This document shows positions 58,246-64,000 of a stretch of 64,000 nucleotides of DNA, piece by piece. The stretch covers positions 34,239 through 98,238 of the forward strand of contig JAFAYP010000573.1 of NCBI GenBank assembly GCA_019240305.1, written 5' to 3'. The notes under the pieces are model-generated. The model searched no databases and had not been told where the DNA came from. It was given only the letters and a program-made list of their open reading frames with translations. The stretch is from Solirubrobacterales bacterium (GTDB lineage Bacteria > Actinomycetota > Thermoleophilia > Solirubrobacterales > Solirubrobacteraceae). The position numbers and the translations under genes are program-made. The stretch's first letter is position 1, and the number at the start of each line of letters is the position of its first letter.

Positions 58246-58772
58246 GTGGGGGCCTGCGGGTCGTTCAGGTCACCAAGGACGAGGCAAACGCCTGGGTTGG
58301 GCAGTACCATCGACACAGCGCGCCCGTTGTGCAGCACGTCTTTTCGCTCGGCGCCCTAGCGGGCGAGGAGTTCGTCGGCGTAGCCATCGTTGAGCGGCCC
58401 AAGGCACGCGGCAACCAAGACGGCTGGACGCTGGAAGTCACCCGCGTTTGCACGCTCGGGCACCGGAACGCCTGCTCGTTTCTCTACGGCACGTGTTGGC
58501 GATCCATGAAGGCGATGGGCTGGCTTCGTGGCGTGACCTACACGAAGGACAACGAGACAGGCGCGAGTGTCCGCGCTGCGGGCTGGGTCGCGTGCGGCAG
58601 CACAAGGGCACGCACATGGGACACGCCAAGCCGTCCGCGCAAGGCCCCGAAGTACGGGGTTGCCGGTCGGATACGTTGGGAGATCCGTGCTGCCGCCTGG
58701 CACGAGGGCCTAGATCCACGGCCGAGAATTGCCGTCGGAGCGACGAACCTTGGGCAAGGGGCGCTCCTGTGA
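58242..58772 (+). CDS. XF1762-like protein (GNAT-related)
   Basis: GTG 58242 overlaps the upstream stop. The 176-aa protein has LRVVQVTKDEANAWVGQYHR, VGVAIVERPKARGNQDGWTL, EVTRVCTLGHRNACSFLYGT and TYTKDNETGASVRAAGW, the pattern of the XF1762 family common in phages and related to acetyltransferases. Substrate unknown. The truncated upstream part of the track ORF is a shadow. Confidence 0.75.
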   Translation: MSGGLRVVQVTKDEANAWVGQYHRHSAPVVQHVFSLGALAGEEFVGVAIVERPKARGNQDGWTLEVTRVCTLGHRNACSFLYGTCWRSMKAMGWLRGVTYTKDNETGASVRAAGWVACGSTRARTWDTPSRPRKAPKYGVAGRIRWEIRAAAWHEGLDPRPRIAVGATNLGQGALL

Positions 58773-58987
58773 CACGACTGCTCGCCGTCCGCGAGGTCGC
58801 CGAGGCCCTAGCTGTGTCTCGGTCCACGGTGCTGCGCTGGACCCGTGAGGGTGTGCTGCCGGGCTTCCGGCTGCCCTCGGGAGCGCTGCGCTACCGGGAG
58901 GACGATCTAGCGGCGTGGATCGAGAGGCGGGCGACGCCGAGCGAGGAGATTGCTAACCGTCTTCACGCGACGCCACCCGAGCGGTAG
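58769..58987 (+). CDS. xis: Excisionase / MerR-type HTH protein
   Basis: GTG 58769 overlaps the previous stop. The 72-aa protein is a helix-turn-helix_17 unit: LLAVREVAEALAVSRSTVLR, WTREGVLPGFRLPSGALRYR, DDLAAWIERR. Size and closeness to the integrase favour an excisionase that controls recombination direction. A 13-bp repeat at its 3' end recurs 47 bases on. Confidence 0.75.
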   Translation: MTRLLAVREVAEALAVSRSTVLRWTREGVLPGFRLPSGALRYREDDLAAWIERRATPSEEIANRLHATPPER

Positions 58988-59010
58988 AGTAGGGCACGCT
59001 AACCGTCTTC
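58951..59010. repeat. 13-bp direct repeats around xis 3' end
   Basis: GCTAACCGTCTTC is present at 58951-58963 and 58998-59010. It could be a binding site for the excisionase-like protein or a regulatory element for the integrase operon. Confidence 0.6.
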
Positions 59011-59028
59011 TACCGTGAGGAGAACTAC

Positions 59029-59226
59029 GTGTCGTCCGACGATCTCTCGGATGCCCTAGGGCACATCGAATCTGCGCTGTCTGTTGTATCGCGCTATGCA
59101 AACGAGCTAGCTTTCGTCCCCGGGAAACGATCCGAGGTCGTGTCCATAGAAGAGCATCTGCGAAGGGCGGCAGTCCTCCTCTCGGCGGAACGAAACCAGC
59201 TTCGGGGCGACGAGCGACGCCAATAG
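59029..59226 (+). CDS. Small hypothetical protein before integrase
   Basis: GTG 59029 has GAGGAG upstream. The 65-aa helical protein (SDDLSDALGHIESALSVVSR) ends one base before the integrase start. Function unknown; co-translation with the integrase is likely. Confidence 0.55.
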   Translation: MSSDDLSDALGHIESALSVVSRYANELAFVPGKRSEVVSIEEHLRRAAVLLSAERNQLRGDERRQ

Positions 59227-59227
59227 G

Positions 59228-60289
59228 ATGCCGGCTACGCAGCGCGGTCAGGTCGACCGCATCGCCGCCGGGAAGTGGCGCCTTCGCTGGTACGACCTCG
59301 ACGGCAAGCGCCACGCCAAGCAGCCGTTCTCGTCCAAGTCCGCCGCGTGGAAGCACTTCCGCGAGCACGTCGAGCCGCTGCTAACCGGAGGAACGCCCCC
59401 GCGGCCCGAGCTGACGTTGAGCGAGTTCATCGCGCTCTACCTCGACCGCCACGCTGCGGACGTTCGCCCAAGGACGATCGCTACGCTGCGGGAACGACTC
59501 GGCCACGCGGAGCGACGGTTCGGCGCGCTCCCTCTCCACGAGCTGGAGGGCATGACGGACGAGATCGTGGCGTGGCGTACCCGACAGCCAGCACGGATCG
59601 CTCACGGGCGCATGAGCGCCCTGCGGCAGTGTCTCGCCGCCGCGGTCCGCTGGGGCTACATGACGCGCAACCCGGCCGTTCTCGCGGGGCGTAACCGTCG
59701 CCCCGCTCCGCGCACCATCCGCGCGTTCTCGATGGGCGAGCTTGAGGCGATCAGCGTCGAGCTTTCCCCGCAGTACCGGTCGGTCCCGTTGTTCGCTGCT
59801 GCTACTGGCCTCCGTCCGGAGGAGTGGCAGGCGCTCGAACGCCGGGACATTGATCGCGCCGCTGGCGTTCTGGGCGTCCGGCGCACCATCTCATCAGGCA
59901 AGGTTGTCGAGCTCGGGAAGACTTCCCGTTCTCGGCGACAGGTGCCGCTGTCCCCTCGGGCCTTGGCTGCGCTTGACGCGCTGCCTGCTCGGCTGGGCAC
60001 GCCCCTGCTGTGGCCGTCCCCTACGGGCGGCCTCCTTTGCTTGGATAACTGGCGGTCGCGTGAGTGGTCGCCTGCGGTCGAGGCGGCCGGGGTTCGTCGG
60101 CCGGCGCGGATCTACGATCTGCGCTCCACGTTCGCGTCGAATGCCCTGGCTGCTGGCGTGAGCGCGTTTGAGCTGGCGCGGATCATGGGAACGAGCGTGG
60201 CGATGATCGAGCTGCACTACGGCTCCCTGTTGGATGGGGCGGCGGCGGGGATCGCGGCGCGGCTGGGCGCCTTTGAGGCGACGAGCTAG
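59228..60289 (+). CDS. int: Tyrosine integrase
   Basis: The 353-aa protein has an N-terminal arm-binding region (AAGKWRLRWYDLDGKRHAKQ), a SAM-like core-binding domain (LTLSEFIALYLDRHAADVRP) and a catalytic domain with R196 in TGLRPEEW, a Lys in KTSRSRRQVPLS, R299 in YDLRSTFASN and nucleophile Y331 in HYGSLL. The canonical first His of HxxR is Tyr, as in several actinophage integrases. It lies 470 bases from attR and its stop shares a CTAG with the convergent secreted-protein gene. Confidence 0.92.
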   Translation: MPATQRGQVDRIAAGKWRLRWYDLDGKRHAKQPFSSKSAAWKHFREHVEPLLTGGTPPRPELTLSEFIALYLDRHAADVRPRTIATLRERLGHAERRFGALPLHELEGMTDEIVAWRTRQPARIAHGRMSALRQCLAAAVRWGYMTRNPAVLAGRNRRPAPRTIRAFSMGELEAISVELSPQYRSVPLFAAATGLRPEEWQALERRDIDRAAGVLGVRRTISSGKVVELGKTSRSRRQVPLSPRALAALDALPARLGTPLLWPSPTGGLLCLDNWRSREWSPAVEAAGVRRPARIYDLRSTFASNALAAGVSAFELARIMGTSVAMIELHYGSLLDGAAAGIAARLGAFEATS

Positions 60290-60657
60290 CGGCAGTTCAG
60301 CAGGTCTGCCTGGACCTTCACGGGGACCCCGCTGAAACCGCCGTTGCGGCACGAGGCCTCGTTGCCTTGCGCGAGGCTGCGCCAGCGACCACGAGTGAAG
60401 TGCAGATAGGCCGCGTCGCCAGCTTGCTCTTGTGAACACGCGCCCGTGTCGCGCGTGGTGACGACGAGGGCCCACAGACCAAGGCCACGCAGGTTCGTCG
60501 TCCAGACGCCGTTGCACTGAGGCGACAGGCCCGGTCCGAGTGCCTTGAGTATGGATGCCTTCGTGGTGCCGCTTGCGGGCTGCCGCGCAAGGGCCGGCGA
60601 TGCGACGCCAAGCAGGATCGCGAGCGCTGCGAGGGGAGTAGCAATCCAGCGTGTCAT
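60286..60657 (-). CDS. Secreted protein beside attR
   Basis: The 123-aa protein starts at ATG 60657 on the minus strand; the track ORF to 61590 is an artefact. A signal peptide (MTRWIATPLAALAILLGVAS, then PALA) precedes a mature domain with four to five cysteines (SPQCNGVWTTN, GACSQEQAGDAAYLHF, SCRNGGFSG, LLNCR), suggesting disulphides and a small exported fold. It has its own promoter. Located between integrase and attR, it is a classic position for a lysogenic-conversion cargo gene. Confidence 0.7.
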   Translation of the reverse strand: MTRWIATPLAALAILLGVASPALARQPASGTTKASILKALGPGLSPQCNGVWTTNLRGLGLWALVVTTRDTGACSQEQAGDAAYLHFTRGRWRSLAQGNEASCRNGGFSGVPVKVQADLLNCR

Positions 60658-60667
60658 CGGGCCGGAA

Positions 60668-60696
60668 ACGCTACTGACTCGGCTGGGATCGCGCAA
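60668..60696 (-). promoter_or_regulatory. Promoter of secreted-protein gene
   Basis: On the minus strand TTGCGC (60696-60691), a 17-base spacer and TAGCGT (60673-60668) end 10 bases before ATG 60657. The transcript would be nearly leaderless. Confidence 0.5.
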
Positions 60697-60707
60697 GCGC
60701 AGGAGAG

Positions 60708-60731
60708 CGTTTGGGTCGCTAGTGGGTCGCG
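60708..60731. repeat. Candidate integrase arm-type site (right)
   Basis: A 24-bp copy (23 of 24 identical) of 2444-2467, containing two GGGTCGC units. It lies 27 bases from the attR core; in attP the two copies flank the core. Confidence 0.6.
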
Positions 60732-60758
60732 GCCGAGGCGCCGAGCCCCCATATCTCC

Positions 60759-60834
<76 letters not shown>

Positions 60835-60909
60835 GTGGCGGCCGATTCTACCCCGCGGGTTTCGTGCTCGGAGCGGAGGGTAGACCACGGCCGAGGCGAG
60901 GGAGGTGCG

Positions 60910-62367
60910 ATGGACGTCGGGACGGTGACGGGCTCTAACGTGGGCGCCCCGAACGGGCGCGCGAGCGTCGCCGCGCGGCTGGACCGGATCCCGCCGTGCC
61001 GGATGCACGTGCGCATCAGCATCGCCGCGGGCCTGGCGAACTTCTTCGACCTCTACGACGTGTTCCTCGGCGGGGTGCTCGCCGCGGTGCTCGCCACCAA
61101 GTGGCACCTGACGACGGACGGCAAGGCGCTCGTCATCGGCTCGGGCTTCGGCGGGATGTTCGTCGGAGCGGTCTTCCTCAGCCGCCTCGCCGATCGGTTC
61201 GGTCGCCGCAAGATGTTCATCGTCAACCTCGTCTGCTACTCGATCTTCTCGCTGGCGGCCGCGTTCTCGCCGAACCTCACCTGGCTGGCGATCCTGCGGT
61301 TCCTCGGCGGATTCGGGCTCGGCGCCGAGCTGTCGCTGTCGGACGCCTATCTGACCGAGTTGCTGCCACGCGCGATCCGCGGTCGCTACATCTCCGCCGC
61401 GTACACGCTCGGCTTCATCGGTGTGCCGTTGGCGGCGTTCGTGGGCGCCGAGTTCGTGGCCAAGCACACGCTGCTGATCGACGGCTGGCGATGGCTGCTC
61501 GTGCTCGGCTCGCTCGGCGCGGTGCTCGTGCTGGCGATCCGCCGCCGGCTGCCCGAGTCGCCGCGCTGGTACGAGATGCAGGGTCAGCACGCGCAGGCCG
61601 ACCGGGTGACCACCGAGCTCGAAGCGGAGGCCGAGGCCCAGCTCGGGCTCGAGCGGCTGCCCACGCCCGAGCCGATCGCCTCGCCGCCGCCGACGACCTC
61701 AAACCTGCGCGCGATCTTCGAGCCGCCCTACGCCCGGCGCAGCGCGATGCTGTGGTTCTTCCAGTTCTTCCAGACCGTGGGCTACTACGGCTTCGGCACG
61801 CTCGCGCCGCTGGTGCTCGCCGCCAAGGGCTTTCACATCGTCTCGACGCTCGGCTTCACGGCGATCATCTACATGGGCTACCCGCTGGGCTCCGCCGGCT
61901 CGGTGCCGATCATCGAGCGTTTCGAGCGCAAGCACCTGATCACCGCCTCGGCTCTCATCATGGCCGGGCTCGGGGTGGTGTTCGGCTTCGCTCGGGTCCC
62001 CTGGCTGATCGTCACCGCGGGCTTCCTGCTGACGGCGACCAGCAATGTGTTCTCCAACGCGTTTCACATCTACCAGGCGGAGATCTTCCCCACCCGGATC
62101 CGAGCCACCGCCGTCGGGACCGCGTACTCGCTCAGCCGCCTCAGCGGGGCCATCCTGCCGTTCATCAGCGTCTCGGTGCTCGACCACCTCGGCGCCTCGA
62201 CGGTGTTCATCGGCTCGGCGGTCATCATGGCGCTGATCGCGACCGACATCGCCGTCCTCGGGCCGCGCAGCACCGGGCTCAACCTCGAGGACGCCTCCGA
62301 CGACCACGAGGCGCCGGCGTCGGCCCGGACCTCCGCCTTGTCCGCGGGAGTCGGCGAGCCCGCCTGA
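60910..62367 (+). CDS. MFS transporter
   Basis: ATG 60910 follows GGGAGGT. The 485-aa protein is a major-facilitator transporter with about 12 helices, the signature FLSRLADRFGRRKMFIVNLV (DRxGRR between helices 2 and 3), FGLGAELSLSDAYLTELLP, and LPESPRWYEMQGQHAQ after helix 6. It resembles the sugar/aromatic-acid proton symporter groups. Substrate cannot be read. This is host chromosome outside attR. Confidence 0.88.
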   Translation: MDVGTVTGSNVGAPNGRASVAARLDRIPPCRMHVRISIAAGLANFFDLYDVFLGGVLAAVLATKWHLTTDGKALVIGSGFGGMFVGAVFLSRLADRFGRRKMFIVNLVCYSIFSLAAAFSPNLTWLAILRFLGGFGLGAELSLSDAYLTELLPRAIRGRYISAAYTLGFIGVPLAAFVGAEFVAKHTLLIDGWRWLLVLGSLGAVLVLAIRRRLPESPRWYEMQGQHAQADRVTTELEAEAEAQLGLERLPTPEPIASPPPTTSNLRAIFEPPYARRSAMLWFFQFFQTVGYYGFGTLAPLVLAAKGFHIVSTLGFTAIIYMGYPLGSAGSVPIIERFERKHLITASALIMAGLGVVFGFARVPWLIVTAGFLLTATSNVFSNAFHIYQAEIFPTRIRATAVGTAYSLSRLSGAILPFISVSVLDHLGASTVFIGSAVIMALIATDIAVLGPRSTGLNLEDASDDHEAPASARTSALSAGVGEPA

Positions 62368-64000
62368 TCAGGCCAGCGCCGCGGCGACCGGGCCGGTGCA
62401 GGCGACCCCGCGCACGCCGCGCAGCGCGCTGGCGAGGATGATCTCACGCGCGCCGTCGAGCTCGGCGAGCGCGATCGGCCGGATACCGACCGGAACGCCG
62501 GCCGCCCGAGCGGCCGCGAGCGCCCGCGTTCGGGTGACGCTCGGCAGGATCCGTCCGTCGAGCGGCGGCGCCACCAGCGTCCCGGTGCGGTCGACGATCA
62601 GCACGGCGGCATTGTCGGCCTCGAGCACAAGCCCGTCGAGGTCGACGAGCAGCGCATGCGCGGGCGCGACCGCCGCACTGAGGGCGTCGAGCCAGCGGCG
62701 GTCCAGCCACTTGTGCGCGCCGAGGCCGCCGGGGACGGTCACCGCAGCCAGCGACTCGGGAGCCGGCGAGGCGATGGGCGGCCCGGCCTGCACCTCGACG
62801 CGGCCGTGCGCGCCGGCGAGCAGGCGCAGCCGGCCCGCGCCCGCCGCGGCGGCGATCGTGCGGTCGCGCAGCCCCAGCGGCAGCCGGCGCCCGTACAGCG
62901 CGCGCATCGAGTCGCGCAGGCGCTCGAGGTGCTCGTCGAGAAGGACCGGCTGGTCGGCGTCGACCCGGATCGTCTCGAGCAGGCCGCCGGCGCCGTCGGG
63001 ACGAGGCGACGGGCGAGGAGACAGCCGCCGCGGGATCGGAACCGCCCCGGCCGTGCCGGTCCCGGCCGTGCCGGTCTCGGCCATGCCGTCCCCGGCCGTG
63101 CCGCCCGCACCCGCCACCGACGCGCCGATCGCCTCGAGCAGCGGGCGGGCCTTGACGAGCGCCTCGGCAGCCTCCTCGGCGGGGTCGGAATCGGCGACGA
63201 TCCCGCCGCCGACGTCGAGCCAGATCTCCTCCCCGCGGACCTCGAAGGTCCGGATGACGACGCTGAGCTCGAGGCCGGCGACCGGGGAAGCGAACCCGAT
63301 CGCGCCGGTGAACACCTCGCGCGGCGAGCTCTCGAGCTCGTCGATGACGCCGACGGCGGCGATCTTCGGCGCCCCGGTCACCGACCCGGGCGGAAACGCG
63401 GCCGCGAGCAGGTCGGCGTCGCTGGCTCCGGCGCGCATCCGGGCGCGGACCTCGGAGACGAGGTGCCACACCCCGGGGTGGGCCTCGACGCCGGCGAGCT
63501 GGCCGACGCGCACGGTGCCGGTGCGCGCGACGCGGCCGAGGTCGTTGCGCACGAGGTCGACGATCATCACGTTCTCGGCGTGGTCCTTTTCGCTGCGCGC
63601 GAGCTCCGCATGGGTCGCCCGCGCGCGATCGGGGTCGGCGTCGCGGCGCCGCGTGCCCTTGATCGGGCGGCTGGTGACGAGATCGCCCCGGCGCACGAGG
63701 AACGTTTCGGGGGACAGGCTCGCCACGGCGCCCCAGCTGCCCTCGAGGAAGGCGGCGCGCTCGGGGGCGAGCGCCGCAACTCCGCGGGCGAACAGGTCGA
63801 CCGGCGAGCCGCTCAGTCGCGAGGACAGCCGGAGCGCGACGTTGGCCTGGTAGAGGTCGCCGGCGACGATGCGACGGCGGGCCGCGGCGACGGCGCGCGC
63901 GTGACCATCGGGGGACGGGGTGGCGCGCCAGGGCGCGGTCGCCACCGGCCGCGGCCCGGCCCCGCCGCCACCGGCCCCGCCGCCGCCGGCCCCGCCGCCG
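62368..64000 (-). CDS. pabBC: PabB-PabC fusion (aminodeoxychorismate synthase/lyase), 5' truncated by window
   Basis: The frame stays open to the window edge, so the N-terminus is missing. The PabB part shows GDLYQANVALRLSSRL, ERAAFLEGSWGAVASLSPET, SRPIKGTRRRD, SEKDHAENVMIVDLVRNDLG and FPPGSVTGAPKIAAVGVIDE. After a low-complexity Gly/Ala/Thr linker (about 63040-63115) comes a class IV aminotransferase/lyase domain (LLETIRVDADQPVLLDEHLE; PLP Lys in HKWLDRRW). Together they make p-aminobenzoate from chorismate for folate. It is convergent with the MFS gene, with the stop next to the MFS stop. Confidence 0.9.
   Translation of the reverse strand, partial: GGGAGGGGAGGGGAGPRPVATAPWRATPSPDGHARAVAAARRRIVAGDLYQANVALRLSSRLSGSPVDLFARGVAALAPERAAFLEGSWGAVASLSPETFLVRRGDLVTSRPIKGTRRRDADPDRARATHAELARSEKDHAENVMIVDLVRNDLGRVARTGTVRVGQLAGVEAHPGVWHLVSEVRARMRAGASDADLLAAAFPPGSVTGAPKIAAVGVIDELESSPREVFTGAIGFASPVAGLELSVVIRTFEVRGEEIWLDVGGGIVADSDPAEEAAEALVKARPLLEAIGASVAGAGGTAGDGMAETGTAGTGTAGAVPIPRRLSPRPSPRPDGAGGLLETIRVDADQPVLLDEHLERLRDSMRALYGRRLPLGLRDRTIAAAAGAGRLRLLAGAHGRVEVQAGPPIASPAPESLAAVTVPGGLGAHKWLDRRWLDALSAAVAPAHALLVDLDGLVLEADNAAVLIVDRTGTLVAPPLDGRILPSVTRTRALAAARAAGVPVGIRPIALAELDGAREIILASALRGVRGVACTGPVAAALA

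Noticed and set aside
60996-62441. 481-aa plus-strand ORF in another frame of the MFS gene
   Set aside because: Arg/Ala-rich shadow of a transporter with clear MFS motifs.
62368-63945. PabB-PabC as part of the prophage
   Set aside because: It lies beyond attR and is an ordinary folate-pathway gene, so it belongs to the host.

Overview
The window is very GC-rich and gene-dense, and looks actinobacterial. The flanking chromosomal proteins (AAA ATPase, MFS transporter, PabB-PabC fusion, degenerate tyrosine recombinase) resemble those of Thermoleophilia/Solirubrobacterales, but that placement is inference from protein style, not a search. Most of the window, about 2284-60802, is one complete temperate siphovirus prophage of about 58.5 kb. 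It is integrated in the 3' half of a tRNA-Arg(ACG) gene. A 44-bp perfect direct repeat marks attL and attR, and the intact tRNA is kept at the right end. Left of attL are an ATPase fragment, a DUF2442/DUF4160 pair and the remains of an older integrase. Right of attR are an MFS transporter and a PabB-PabC fusion cut by the window edge.

The prophage runs almost entirely left to right. (1) Immunity region, 2.5-3.5 kb: a leftward HTH repressor and a rightward Cro-like gene, with matching palindromic operators inside both promoter spacers. (2) Early operon, 3.5-9.3 kb: many ATGA-type overlaps, an unexpected GH27 alpha-galactosidase, an Erf annealing protein, a PD-(D/E)XK exonuclease and SSB. (3) A tail-spike/receptor-binding block at 9.35-12.9 kb, out of place next to replication genes. 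(4) Endonuclease VII, a RecA-like ATPase and regulators, to 16 kb. (5) Packaging and head genes, 16.2-24.9 kb: HNH, TerS, TerL, a second HNH, portal, prohead protease with an unusual N-terminal zinc-finger extension, and HK97-type capsid. The HNH-TerS-TerL-portal order suggests a cos phage.

(6) A sugar cassette at 25.0-31.1 kb interleaved with connector genes: three glycosyltransferase-like proteins, a GDP-mannose-3,5-epimerase-like enzyme and two members of an EHDM family. This suggests glycosylated virions. (7) Tail, 31.1-48.3 kb: tube protein, frameshifted assembly chaperone, a homing-endonuclease-like gene, a 2014-aa tape measure with two wall-hydrolase domains, a GH16 plus beta-helix spike, and Dit and Tal proteins. 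(8) Conversion and lysis, 48.4-51.7 kb: a secreted CAP-domain protein, a short leftward operon (RHH regulator plus membrane protein) with its own promoter and operator, holin-like proteins and a glycoside-hydrolase-like endolysin. (9) DNA modification, replication and nucleotide genes, 51.7-57.5 kb: phosphoesterase, SNF2-methylase fusion, primase, DUF4406, a dATP/dGTP-pyrophosphohydrolase-like protein and a C5 methyltransferase. (10) Small proteins, excisionase and integrase at the right end, followed by a leftward secreted protein next to attR.

The most distinctive themes are the carbohydrate enzymes (GH27, GH16, two beta-helix spikes, the glycosylation cassette), several secreted or membrane candidates for lysogenic conversion, and a clearly readable genetic switch. 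No search could be run. All family names are from recognition of motifs.
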